Assembly (NCBI RefSeq): GCF_003261575.2
Contig: NZ_CP036175.1
Coordinates: 310,001 to 374,000 of the forward strand
Reading direction: 5' to 3'
Length of the DNA: 64,000 nt
Origin: Klebsiella huaxiensis
Lineage (GTDB): Bacteria; Pseudomonadota; Gammaproteobacteria; Enterobacterales; Enterobacteriaceae
Below are positions 9,576-18,217 of the stretch, piece by piece (within the stretch, counting starts at the first letter, position 1; every line of letters begins with the position of its first letter). Below the pieces are notes generated by a model, which ran no database searches, was not told the origin of the DNA, and saw only the letters and a program-made list of their open reading frames with translations. The position numbers were made by a program, and so were the translations under genes.

Positions 9576-11627
9576 ATGAGCAGAACCCGTAAAACCGTTG
9601 CGATTATCTCGGGAACGATAGTCTTACTGATCGTTGTGTTTTTCATCGTGCTGGCGACCTTTGACTGGAATCGCCTGAAGCCGACGATTAACCAGAAGGT
9701 TTCCGCTGAACTGAACCGACCGTTTGCCATTCGCGGCGATCTGGGCGTGGTCTGGGAGCGCCAGCCTGGCGAAAGCGGTTGGCGTAGCTGGGTTCCCTGG
9801 CCGCACGTTCACGCCGAAGATATCGTCCTCGGCAACCCGCCAGACATCCCGCAGGTGACGATGGTACATCTGCCGCGAGTTGAAGCGACCCTCGCGCCGT
9901 TGGCGTTGCTCAGCAAGACGGTCTATTTACCGTGGATCAAGCTGGAGCAGCCGGATGCGCGGTTGATTCGATTGTCGGAGAAAGCGAATAACTGGACATT
10001 TGATCTCGCCTCGAACGATGTGGCGAATAAAAACGCGCCGCCTTCCAGCTGGTCTTTCCGCCTCGACAATATTCTTTTCGACCGCGGCAAGATTGCTATT
10101 GACGATAAAGTGACCCGCGCCGACGTCACGATTATGGTCAACCCGCTGGGTAAACCGCTGGCGTTTAGTGAGGTGACGGGTGAAAAGGGCAAGGGCGAGT
10201 CGCAAAAAGTTGGCGATTACGTCTTCGGCCTGCAGGCGAAAGGCAACTATAACGGGCAGCCGCTCTCCGGGACGGGAAAAATCGGCGGCATGCTGGCGCT
10301 GCGCAGTGAAGGGACGCCGTTCCCGCTACAGGGTGATTTTCGTTCCGGCAATTCCCGGGTAGCGTTCACTGGTACGGTTAACGATCCGCTTAACCTCGGC
10401 GGGGTCGATCTGCGGCTGAAATTTTCCGGAGACTCGTTGGGCGACCTCTACGACCTGACCGGTGTGCTGCTGCCGGATACGCCGACTTTCTCGACTGATG
10501 GGCATCTGCGGGCCACTTTCAAGGATAAGAGTGGTTCACGTTTTGCCTATCAGGATTTTAATGGTCGCATCGGCGAGAGCGATATTCACGGTTCGCTGAC
10601 TTACACCACCGGTAAACCCCGGCCTAAGCTCGAAGGTGATCTGGAGTCCCGACAGCTAAGATTGGTGGATTTAGGCCCGCTGATCGGCGTCGATTCCGGG
10701 GGGAAAGGAAGTAAAACGGAACAACGTAAAGGCGAAGCTTCGCCGCAGCCCGCCGGGAAAGTGTTGCCATATGACCGTTTTGAAACCGATAAATGGCAGG
10801 TAATGGATGCGGATGTGCGCTTTAAAGGGCGCAAGATTGTGCACGGCGGCACGCTGCCGATTAGCGATCTCTCCACCCACGTGATCCTTGAACGAGGCGA
10901 CCTGCGCCTGCAACCGCTACGTCTTGGCCTGGCCAACGGGACTATCGCTGGCAGTATTCATCTGCAAGGGGATAAAAAGCCGCTGCAGGGAACGGCGAAC
11001 CTGCAGGCGCGCCGGCTGAAGCTGAAAGCGCTGATGCCAAACGTGGAGATGATGCAGAAAACTCTCGGCGAAATGAACGGCGATGTGCAGCTTCGCGGTA
11101 CGGGAAATTCCGTTGCCGCGCTGTTGGGTAACAGTAACGGTAACCTGAAGCTGCTGATGAACGACGGGCTGATTAGCCGCAATTTGATGGAAATCCTCGG
11201 TCTGAACGTCGGGAACTATCTTATCGGGCAGATTTTTGGCGATGATGAGGTGCGGGTGAACTGTGCGGCGGCCAATATCGACGTGGTCAATGGCGTAGCC
11301 CGACCGCAGGTATTCGCTTTTGATACCGAAAATGCGCTGATCAACGTCACCGGCACCGCCAGCTTTGCCTCTGAGCAACTGGACCTGACTATCGATCCGG
11401 AAAGTAAGGGCTTTCGCATTATCACCCTACGTTCGCCGCTGTACGTGCGCGGCAGCTTTAAGTCGCCAAACGCGGGCGTGAAGGCGGGACCGTTGATTGC
11501 GCGCGGCGCGGTGGCGGCTGCGTTGGCAACGCTGGTGACGCCGGCTGCAGCGCTGCTGGCGCTAATATCACCTGCCGAGGGCGAGGCGAACCAGTGCCGG
11601 GCGATACTGTCGCAGATGAAAAAATAG
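9576..11627 (+). CDS. yhjG: AsmA-family protein YhjG
   Basis: 683 residues from the ATG at 9576, which follows AGGGG; E. coli YhjG has a similar length. An N-terminal membrane anchor (about residues 10–30, IISGTIVLLIVVFFIVLATF) is followed by the AsmA repeat-rich beta structure (FDWNRLKPTINQKVSAELNR) and a C-terminal AsmA-like domain with ALLGNSNGNLKLLMNDGLIS. AsmA-like proteins form long lipid-carrying grooves across the periplasm, so a role in phospholipid transport or envelope homeostasis is a family-based inference. The ORF can be extended upstream to 9492 but without a better ribosome site. Convergent with yhjE across a GCCCC–GGGGC hairpin near 11642–11670. Confidence 0.9.
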   Translation: MSRTRKTVAIISGTIVLLIVVFFIVLATFDWNRLKPTINQKVSAELNRPFAIRGDLGVVWERQPGESGWRSWVPWPHVHAEDIVLGNPPDIPQVTMVHLPRVEATLAPLALLSKTVYLPWIKLEQPDARLIRLSEKANNWTFDLASNDVANKNAPPSSWSFRLDNILFDRGKIAIDDKVTRADVTIMVNPLGKPLAFSEVTGEKGKGESQKVGDYVFGLQAKGNYNGQPLSGTGKIGGMLALRSEGTPFPLQGDFRSGNSRVAFTGTVNDPLNLGGVDLRLKFSGDSLGDLYDLTGVLLPDTPTFSTDGHLRATFKDKSGSRFAYQDFNGRIGESDIHGSLTYTTGKPRPKLEGDLESRQLRLVDLGPLIGVDSGGKGSKTEQRKGEASPQPAGKVLPYDRFETDKWQVMDADVRFKGRKIVHGGTLPISDLSTHVILERGDLRLQPLRLGLANGTIAGSIHLQGDKKPLQGTANLQARRLKLKALMPNVEMMQKTLGEMNGDVQLRGTGNSVAALLGNSNGNLKLLMNDGLISRNLMEILGLNVGNYLIGQIFGDDEVRVNCAAANIDVVNGVARPQVFAFDTENALINVTGTASFASEQLDLTIDPESKGFRIITLRSPLYVRGSFKSPNAGVKAGPLIARGAVAAALATLVTPAAALLALISPAEGEANQCRAILSQMKK

Positions 11628-11680
11628 CCGGAAGAGAGAAGTTGCCCCTGGCCGCAATGGCCGGGGGCAGAGTCAAAGCG

Positions 11681-13003
11681 TTACAGCGACTGGTGACGCG
11701 TTTCGTGGGTAAGCAGCAGCGCAATCATTGTCAGCGCCGCCATTGCGGCCAGGTAGAGCCCAACCGCAGGCAAACCGTAGTTGCCCTGCAGCCATGCGGC
11801 GATATAGGGCGCCACGGAGGCCCCGAGGATCGACGAGACGTTATATGAGAACGATGCGCCGGTATAGCGAACTTCAGTCGGGAACAATTCCGGCAGCAGC
11901 GCGCCCATAGGGCCGAAGGTCAGCCCCATCAGGCTCAGGCCAATCAGCAGGAAGGCAAAGACCAGCATCGGGTTGCCGGAACCGAGCAGCGGTTTAAAGG
12001 CAAACAGCGCGAAGAGGATGATCAGGGTTGTGATAACCACCATGCTCTTACGACGACCGAATGCGTCCGCCAGCAGGCCCGCAACCGGCACCATCACGCC
12101 GAAACCAATAACCGCCATCATCAGCATCCACAGGACTTCGTTACGCGGCAGGCCGAGACCAATCGGCGCGGCGGCGGTACTGAAGGTCATGGAGTAGACG
12201 GTCATGATGTAAAACAGCGTGTAGGTCGCCAGCATGATGAATGTGCCGAGAACGGTCACGCGAACATGCTTAGTCAGCAGGGTACCTAACGGGATCTTCA
12301 CCTGCTTCTTCGCGGCGGCAACCTTAGCGAACACCGGCGATTCGTGCAGCGAAACGCGAACGTACAGGCCGATGATCACCAGCACGGCGGAGAAGATAAA
12401 CGGCATACGCCAGCCCCATTCCATAAACTGCTGGTCGGTCAGCAGCCAGGAGAGCAGCAGGAAGGTACCGTTAGCGAAGAAGAAGCCGATAGGCGCACCG
12501 AGTTGTGGGAAAGAGCCGTACAGCGCGCGTTTGCGCGGAGGAGCATTTTCCGTGGCCAACAGCGCCGCACCGCCCCACTCACCGCCAAGGCCGAGGCCCT
12601 GACCGAAGCGCGCCAGCGCCAGCAGTACCGGGGCCATAATGCCAATGGTTTCATAGCCCGGCAGCAGGCCGATAACCACGGTAGAGATCCCCATCGTTAG
12701 CAGCGAGGCCACCAGCGTCGCTTTACGGCCTACGCGGTCGCCAAAGTGACCAAATACCGCGGAACCAATAGGACGGGCAATAAAGGCGATCGCGAAGGTC
12801 GCCAGTGACTGTAGCGTCGCGGCAGCGGGGTCGCCCTGCGGGAAGAAAATGTGCGGAAATACAATAACCGCCGCGGTGGCATAAATATAGAAGTCGAAGA
12901 ACTCAATGGCGGTACCGATGAGCGAGGCGACGACGACTTTATTGCGTGAGTTAACCGGTACGGTTTCTTGCGCGTTGTCGAGTGTTGTGGCTGTGGCTTG
13001 CAT
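11681..13003 (-). CDS. yhjE: MFS transporter of the metabolite:H+ symporter family, YhjE
   Basis: 440 residues, equal to E. coli YhjE. Twelve hydrophobic segments can be counted roughly. The MFS loop motif appears as GHFGDRVGRKATL near residue 80, and GLADAFGRRKSM-like residues recur in the second half. The MHS subfamily includes ShiA, ProP and KgtP; the EFFDFYIYATAA start and SFSYNVSSILGASVAP near the end are typical. Substrate unknown; a carboxylate or zwitterion symporter is likely. It stands alone, 270 bp from yhjD, and the A+T-rich gap 13004–13273 presumably holds its promoter. Confidence 0.9.
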   Translation of the reverse strand: MQATATTLDNAQETVPVNSRNKVVVASLIGTAIEFFDFYIYATAAVIVFPHIFFPQGDPAAATLQSLATFAIAFIARPIGSAVFGHFGDRVGRKATLVASLLTMGISTVVIGLLPGYETIGIMAPVLLALARFGQGLGLGGEWGGAALLATENAPPRKRALYGSFPQLGAPIGFFFANGTFLLLSWLLTDQQFMEWGWRMPFIFSAVLVIIGLYVRVSLHESPVFAKVAAAKKQVKIPLGTLLTKHVRVTVLGTFIMLATYTLFYIMTVYSMTFSTAAAPIGLGLPRNEVLWMLMMAVIGFGVMVPVAGLLADAFGRRKSMVVITTLIILFALFAFKPLLGSGNPMLVFAFLLIGLSLMGLTFGPMGALLPELFPTEVRYTGASFSYNVSSILGASVAPYIAAWLQGNYGLPAVGLYLAAMAALTMIALLLTHETRHQSL

Positions 13004-13273
13004 AGATCTTTCTTATTTTTTGCGAACGAAAGGCCATATAGCCACAGCCTTGGGGACATTTCAATCTGTAACAAGGTGAGCGGTAGTCTAAAAAATACTC
13101 AAAAAGTGAATAATTTCTGCGCCAGAAAAATAACTTCCATGAAATGCTTCACATAATTCAAATAATGGTTGATAAAACCAGGTTTAGGTTAAATAAAAGT
13201 TACATGTTGGATTTATATGCTGAAATGCCAGGCTGGGCTGAATTTTGCGTCTTTTATTCAGCCCATTGATGGT

Positions 13274-14305
13274 TTAGTCGTGGGCTTTACCCGGCATTCG
13301 GCGGTCGTCTTTATACTCGGCGGTGGCAATCCATGCGGCGCAGAAAAGCGTCAGGCGGGCGAAGAAATAGAAAAATGCCATTATCCCCAGTACCGAACCA
13401 AATGCTGCTCCGGATGGCGACTTCACCAGTGCCGGCAGTGTCCAGGTCATAATTATCTTGATTATCTCAAAGCCGATGGCCGCAATCAGAGTGCCGCGAA
13501 TCAGCGCTTTACGACGTGGACGGTGGCGTGGAAGTCGCCAGAAAATCCAGAAAAACAGCAGATAGTTGGCGAAAATCGAAATCGCCAGGCCAATCAGCCG
13601 CCACGCCGGTTTTAGCCACTCAATATAATCAAGATAAAGCGCCGAGATAATCATCTGCTGGGCCGAGCCTGCGACAGAGGTGATTGATAAGGTAATCACC
13701 AGTGCAACCAGCAGGCCTATTAGCGAGATAAGGTCGCGGAAGTACTTTACCCAAATCTTCTCCTGATCCTGCGGCGTGCGCTCCCAAACGTCGCGCGACT
13801 GGGCGCGAATCGCTTCGCGCAGGTTGCCCATCCAGTTAATCCCGGAGTAGAGCGCCACCAGCAGGCCGACGATACCGACGGTGGTACGTTGCTGCACGGC
13901 GGTGCTGATGGTATTTTTCAGCGTTGCCGCCAGCATCGGGTCGCTAACGTTGAGCAGGATTTTATCGAAAATATCCTGTAGCAGCGTGGGGTGCGAGGCC
14001 AGAACAAAACCGGCGGCCGCGAAAGAGACCATTAGAATGGGGATCATCGATAAAAACGAGAAGTAGGTGATTGCCGCGCCAAATTGATTGCCAAGCCGGT
14101 CGTTGAAGCGTTCAGCCGCGCGGATCAGATGCGCAATAATGGGGTTGCGCTGAACTTTTTCTGCTGTCCCGGTGACGCTTTTCAGCGCCTGGTTGGCTTT
14201 TTTGGCTACGGTGGAGTCGTTGATCGTAGCAAGGGTGCTTTTGTTTTTTTCCGGCTGCTGGCTCGGATCCTGGGCCGTGCGGTGAGCGTCGTTTTCCGGC
14301 GTCAT
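13274..14305 (-). CDS. yhjD: Inner-membrane protein YhjD (YihY/BrkB family)
   Basis: 343 residues with about six membrane helices; E. coli YhjD has 337. The family block FGAAITYFSFLSMIPILMVS near residue 80 and the later AFGSVLGIMAFFYFFARL block are both present. A hydrophilic N-terminal 60 residues rich in Q, K and T precedes the membrane part. E. coli YhjD has been genetically linked to lipid A precursor (Kdo-lipid IVA) export when MsbA is bypassed; this is known from E. coli, not shown here. It is unrelated to RNase BN despite old family names. Followed on the same strand by yhjC's upstream gene order as in E. coli. Confidence 0.88.
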   Translation of the reverse strand: MTPENDAHRTAQDPSQQPEKNKSTLATINDSTVAKKANQALKSVTGTAEKVQRNPIIAHLIRAAERFNDRLGNQFGAAITYFSFLSMIPILMVSFAAAGFVLASHPTLLQDIFDKILLNVSDPMLAATLKNTISTAVQQRTTVGIVGLLVALYSGINWMGNLREAIRAQSRDVWERTPQDQEKIWVKYFRDLISLIGLLVALVITLSITSVAGSAQQMIISALYLDYIEWLKPAWRLIGLAISIFANYLLFFWIFWRLPRHRPRRKALIRGTLIAAIGFEIIKIIMTWTLPALVKSPSGAAFGSVLGIMAFFYFFARLTLFCAAWIATAEYKDDRRMPGKAHD

Positions 14306-14382
14306 AACTTATTTCTTCCTTTATTTACTACGGTATTCACCAAAATTATATACGTAAAATCGCTTATGGGGTGCCTGGCCCC

Positions 14383-15282
14383 TCAATCAACATAGCTTTT
14401 CATCAGCCCGCCCAGCCACTCCATAAATAGATGCACCCGGCGTGAAAGATTACGCCGGTGCGGGTAGAGCAATGAAACCGGCAGCGGTTCGGCGCGATAG
14501 TGGGGCAGAATTTCAATCAGCTCACCGGTGCGCAGCATCTCGCGAACGCCGGTACGTGGTACCTGAATAATCCCCAGACCCGCCAGACAAGACGCCTGAT
14601 AGGTCTCGGTGCTATTCACCGTGAGCACGCCGCCGGTTTTTACCCAGCGGACAGTGCCGTCGCTGACCACTTCAAATCCCAGTGGGCGTACGCCGAGATT
14701 GCTGGCGTAGTGGATCAACGCATGATCGGCCAGATCGTCGAGCGATTGCGGGTAGCCGAATCGCGCCAGATACTGCGGGCTGGCGCAGTTGATTTGCGTT
14801 AATTTCCCCAGCGGACGTGCGATGAGACCGGAGTCTTTCAGCGTGCCGACGCGCACCACACAGTCAAATCCTTCACGAACCACATCGACCAGCCGATCGC
14901 TGCTGCTCAGTTCCAGTTCGATACCGGGGTACTGTTGCAAAAATCCCGGTAGTTGCGGAATGACCAGCCTTTTAGCCAGACTTACCGGCATATCTACCCG
15001 CAGACGCCCGCTGATGCTGGAAGGATCAAGCTGAAACATGCCGTCCAGTTCCTCAAGATTGCTGAGCAAGTCCCTGGCGCGCTCGTAGTAGACCATGCCG
15101 TCCTGAGTGAGCTGCACCCGGCGGGTTGTGCGGTGCAGAAGGCGGGCGCCAAGATGGCTTTCCAGCGCCTGAATCTGGCGCGATACGCTCCCTTTCGGCA
15201 GGCCGAGGGTATCAGCAGCGCGGGAAAAACTCTCCAGTTCCGCTACCCTGATGAATAGCTGCATTGCGTGAATTTTATCCAT
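14383..15282 (-). CDS. yhjC: LysR-family transcriptional regulator YhjC
   Basis: 299 residues. The N-terminal winged helix-turn-helix (1–60) includes ESFSRAADTLGLPKGSVSRQ, followed by a linker helix and a periplasmic-binding-protein-like effector domain (about 90–295). It is divergent from an SDR oxidoreductase gene 119 bp away, the usual arrangement for a LysR regulator and its target. The inducer is unknown. A T-N11-A-type palindrome, GTTTTAATTGAAAC, sits at 15300–15313 just upstream of its ATG. Confidence 0.88.
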   Translation of the reverse strand: MDKIHAMQLFIRVAELESFSRAADTLGLPKGSVSRQIQALESHLGARLLHRTTRRVQLTQDGMVYYERARDLLSNLEELDGMFQLDPSSISGRLRVDMPVSLAKRLVIPQLPGFLQQYPGIELELSSSDRLVDVVREGFDCVVRVGTLKDSGLIARPLGKLTQINCASPQYLARFGYPQSLDDLADHALIHYASNLGVRPLGFEVVSDGTVRWVKTGGVLTVNSTETYQASCLAGLGIIQVPRTGVREMLRTGELIEILPHYRAEPLPVSLLYPHRRNLSRRVHLFMEWLGGLMKSYVD

Positions 15283-15299
15283 CCTGGGGACCTATTGTT

Positions 15300-15313
15300 G
15301 TTTTAATTGAAAC
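15300..15313. promoter_or_regulatory. Candidate LysR operator in the yhjC–SDR divergent region
   Basis: GTTTTAATTGAAAC has GTTT/AAAC arms and fits the loose LysR consensus T-N11-A. It is the clearest dyad in the 119-bp gap, but short A+T-rich palindromes arise easily by chance. Confidence 0.3.
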
Positions 15314-15401
15314 AGTAAAACGCAATTTCCCATATTTATTGTTTTTATAGCAGCTAATAAGCTCTTCAACCATGCAAACGCAATCGAGAAGGGGTTTTCT
15401 G

Positions 15402-16160
15402 ATGACACAACGTATCGCTTTAGTGACCGGCGGCAGCCGTGGACTGGGAAAAAACGCCGCGCTGAAGCTGGCGGCGAAGGGAACCGATATTATTCTGACG
15501 TACCACAGCAACCAACAGGCGGCGCTGGAAGTTGTCGCAGAAATTGAGCGAACAGGCGTGAAAGCAGCGGCATTACCTTTAAACGTCGGTGATGTTAGCA
15601 GTTTTGAAAGCTTTGCTCAGAAGGTGGCGGAATTACTTCAGCAGCGCTGGCAGCGCGACACCTTCGACTATTTATTAAACAATGCCGGTATTGGTCTCAA
15701 TGTGCCCTTTGCTGAGACCAGTGAAGCTCAGTTTGATGAGCTGATGAATATCCAGTTTAAGGGGCCGTTCTTCCTCACCCAACGCCTGCTGCCGTTATTG
15801 CAGGATGGAGGACGTATCCTCAATGTTTCCAGCGGGCTGGCGCGTTTTGCTCTACCGGGCTATGCGGCCTATGCCTCAATGAAGGGGGCGATGGAAGTGC
15901 TGACACGCTATCAGGCAAAAGAACTCGGAGCGCGGGGAATATCGGTCAATATCATCGCTCCAGGCGCGATTGAAACCGATTTTGGCGGCGGCGTGGTGCG
16001 GGATAACGTGCAGGTCAACCAGCATATCGCCGCACAAACGGCGCTGGGAAGAGTCGGTCTGCCGGATGATATCGGCGATGCCATTGCCGCGTTGCTGAGT
16101 GACGATCTTCACTGGATGAACGCCCAGCGGGTGGAAGTCTCCGGCGGTATGTTTTTATAA
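15402..16160 (+). CDS. Short-chain dehydrogenase/reductase
   Basis: 252-residue classical SDR. The NAD(P) motif TGGSRGLG is at residues 9–16, NNAG follows near 93, and the catalytic Ser (NVSSG) and YASMK (Tyr/Lys) are present, so the enzyme should be active. An Arg right after the glycine motif and HSN after the second strand suggest NADPH preference, which is an inference. The start at 15402 is preceded by AGAAGGGG with good spacing; the longer ORF from 15372 has no such site. It sits between yhjC and yhjB, where E. coli has no gene, and is divergent from yhjC, its probable regulator. Substrate not identifiable; 3-oxoacyl-ACP reductase-like annotation would be over-specific. Confidence 0.85.
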   Translation: MTQRIALVTGGSRGLGKNAALKLAAKGTDIILTYHSNQQAALEVVAEIERTGVKAAALPLNVGDVSSFESFAQKVAELLQQRWQRDTFDYLLNNAGIGLNVPFAETSEAQFDELMNIQFKGPFFLTQRLLPLLQDGGRILNVSSGLARFALPGYAAYASMKGAMEVLTRYQAKELGARGISVNIIAPGAIETDFGGGVVRDNVQVNQHIAAQTALGRVGLPDDIGDAIAALLSDDLHWMNAQRVEVSGGMFL

Positions 16161-16167
16161 TCAGTCT

Positions 16168-16189
16168 GTCCCCCAGTATGCTGGGGGAC
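16168..16189 (+). terminator. Hairpin after the SDR gene
   Basis: GTCCCCCAG and CTGGGGGAC form a perfect 9-bp stem with loop TATG, 8 bases after the stop codon. There is only a weak T stretch (CATTTAATG). The rest of the 354-bp gap to yhjB (16190–16514) is A+T-rich leader without a recognisable gene. Confidence 0.6.
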
Positions 16190-16514
16190 GGCATTTAATG
16201 CGCTTTCTTATTCCGTAACATTCTTTCCGCGTTTTGCCATCGCCCGCGTTGCCGGGTTGGTTTAGAATCCATAAATTAATATTATTAACATATCTATTTG
16301 CTCACTTAATTAAGGATTTCCTTAATTCAAATGTAATAAATATTGTGAATGCGTAATGGTGACGATAAGGCATGTAACCATTCATTGTTTTGATATTTCA
16401 TTAATCCCCTTCATCGGTAAAATGCCCCAGGCCAAACAGCGAGTTCTTATTTTATCTTGCTGATATTACCCTTCCCCCTCATTTTATCGGGCGTTTTTCG
16501 ATGGAGATTAATCC

Positions 16515-17123
16515 ATGCAGGTAATCATGTTTGACAGACAGTCGATATTTATTCATGGAATGAAAATTGGCCTTCAGCAACACATTCCTGAAATTGATAT
16601 TTTTGGTACCTGTCAGGCAGAGCAACTTTGGCAGAAGCTGACGGCGCATCCGGAAGCTCTGCTGATTCTGGATGGCGATATGAACAGTGAATTTTGCTGC
16701 TGGTTGTTACAGGAAAAACAGCTACGCTTTCCGCAAACTCAGGTGCTGCTGATTGTTTCTGATGATAACAAAAGCTGGCTGCAGCGTGTGCTCTCCTACA
16801 ATGTGCGCGCTATTGTTCAGCGCGAAGAGAGTCTGCAAACTTTTGCCCAGGCGATTAACAGCATCCTGCTTGGGCTGCTTTGTTTGCCAGGCGATTGGTT
16901 AATAACCGCAGAAACACGGGATAATAAATTGGTTCATTTGAGCCATCGTCAGCGTGAGATTCTCCAGTTGCTGGCTGCGGGAGATTCGAATAAAGAGATT
17001 AGCCGGGCTTTAAATATTAGCGCCGGTACAGTAAAGGCTCATCTTGAGTCGTTGTATCGCCGACTGGATGTGAAAAATCGTACTCAGGCGGCGATGGTGT
17101 TTAATGGCGTCAGCGAAACTTAA
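16515..17123 (+). CDS. yhjB: LuxR-type DNA-binding regulator YhjB
   Basis: 202 residues (E. coli YhjB 200). The N-terminal half looks like a receiver domain: Asp53 lies in LLILDGD, the usual phosphorylation position. The paired acidic residues near the start are reduced to a single Asp7, and the conserved Lys is replaced (VQREES), so phosphorelay control is doubtful. The C-terminal LuxR helix-turn-helix (about 140–198) is complete: LSHRQREILQLLAAG and NISAGTVKAHLESLYRRL. No histidine kinase gene is nearby. Target genes unknown. It is preceded by a long A+T-rich leader. Confidence 0.88.
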   Translation: MQVIMFDRQSIFIHGMKIGLQQHIPEIDIFGTCQAEQLWQKLTAHPEALLILDGDMNSEFCCWLLQEKQLRFPQTQVLLIVSDDNKSWLQRVLSYNVRAIVQREESLQTFAQAINSILLGLLCLPGDWLITAETRDNKLVHLSHRQREILQLLAAGDSNKEISRALNISAGTVKAHLESLYRRLDVKNRTQAAMVFNGVSET

Positions 17124-17548
17124 TCTACTGCAACGGAAAATCTTACACACTCTTCTTGTCGTTGCTGATGGCCGCTGCGGATATTTCTCCACACGGCCAG
17201 CGCTTGTGCAAATCGCTGCTGGTTGAGGTGAGTCAAAATAGTATTGAGTGCGGGAGACGACGGGCCACAGCTAAAGGCTAAAGAGACCAGCGCATCGTAT
17301 TGTGATTGATTGAGCGGAATGTTGAGGTTCCGCTGGAGTTCCTGTTGGCATTGCAGGAGATCCACGATAAGTAAAGTATCAGCGATCTCCCGCGTAAAGT
17401 GACTGAAGGTTTCATAGTCATTGAGAACATGGCCGTAGCCAATCACGCGCAGGCCGTTCTCATCCCAATAGGGGTCGAGCGCTAATCCTTGAGCTTGTTT
17501 AATAAAGTTCAGACCCTGTGGGCTTAGCAACGGTTTCGGTGGGGGCAT
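17120..17548 (-). CDS. Lysozyme-like GH24 protein with altered catalytic triad
   Basis: 142 residues from the ATG at 17548, preceded by AGAGGA; longer in-frame starts overlap the GNAT gene and lack a site. The phage-lysozyme fold is recognisable from DENGLRVIGYGHVLNDYETF and LNQSQYDALVSLAFSCG. In GH24 enzymes the triad is Glu-(8)-Asp-(5)-Thr; here the aligned positions are Gln20, Asp29 and Val35, so Glu and Thr are both lost while Asp stays. The C-terminal GLxxRRxxE block is also missing. No signal peptide. It overlaps the end of yhjB by 4 bases (convergent). Probably a degenerate chromosomal descendant of a prophage endolysin, perhaps reused as a binding protein; no holin or phage genes are near. 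Confidence 0.75.
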   Translation of the reverse strand: MPPPKPLLSPQGLNFIKQAQGLALDPYWDENGLRVIGYGHVLNDYETFSHFTREIADTLLIVDLLQCQQELQRNLNIPLNQSQYDALVSLAFSCGPSSPALNTILTHLNQQRFAQALAVWRNIRSGHQQRQEECVRFSVAVD

Positions 17549-17600
17549 TTTGGCTTCCTCTGTTTCTGGCCTGCAGTGTAGAGGAAAAGTTGACCACTCC

Positions 17601-18149
17601 CTATTCGCCAGATGGCCCAGGCTGGTTGTAATCGTGACGCAGCAGGCCAAATAGCCAGTCATTATGCCAACGACCGTTGAGCCAATAACATTCGCGCAGC
17701 TCGCCTTCCTGACGAAATCCAACCTTCTGTAGCAAGCTTTTTGACGCCTGATTGCCCGCGGTGACGGTTGCGGTGAGCCGCCTGATGCCGCCTGCGGAGA
17801 AGGCGTAATCGCACAGCGCGCGCAGGGATTCAGAGCCGTAACCTTTGCCCTGCGCCTGGGGAGCAAACAGAAAACCTACTTCGGCGCTATCGTTTGTGTG
17901 GTGATGGTATCCGGTAAGGCCAAGGGGCGCGTGAGTCTGTCGATCGCGTACCACCAGGCACAGCCAGTGGGCAGCGCCGGGCGACCATACAGGCAGGCGT
18001 GAATTAAAAATCTCGCGAATTTCAGCCACTGAACGAGCATCGGAGACGTAAAGCATCACCTGGGCGTCTTGTTGCAGAGAGAGAAAAAGCGGCCAGTCAT
18101 CGAGCTGCAGCGGTGAGCAGCGCAGGCGTGGTGTAAGGAGTTCAGGCAT
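17601..18149 (-). CDS. GNAT N-acetyltransferase (RimJ/RimL-like)
   Basis: 182 residues from the ATG at 18149, chosen because GGAAG precedes it with a 7-base gap; a start at 18185 has none. The opening MPELLTPRLRCSPLQLDDW is typical of RimJ/RimL-type acetyltransferases. The acetyl-CoA loop appears as LFAPQAQGKGYGSESL, followed by NQASKSLLQKVGF. Such proteins acetylate protein N-termini or small amines; the substrate cannot be told. It lies 52 bp upstream of the lysozyme-like gene on the same strand and may share its transcript. Confidence 0.8.
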   Translation of the reverse strand: MPELLTPRLRCSPLQLDDWPLFLSLQQDAQVMLYVSDARSVAEIREIFNSRLPVWSPGAAHWLCLVVRDRQTHAPLGLTGYHHHTNDSAEVGFLFAPQAQGKGYGSESLRALCDYAFSAGGIRRLTATVTAGNQASKSLLQKVGFRQEGELRECYWLNGRWHNDWLFGLLRHDYNQPGPSGE

Positions 18150-18217
18150 GATAAGGCTTCCGGCGAAAGTCGATGTCAAGAACATAGCAGGACATCGACT
18201 CCGGGAATAGTGACCGG

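Noticed and set aside
17120..17548. Prophage remnant
   Set aside because: Only a single lysozyme-like gene is present, with no holin, integrase, tail or attachment site around it.
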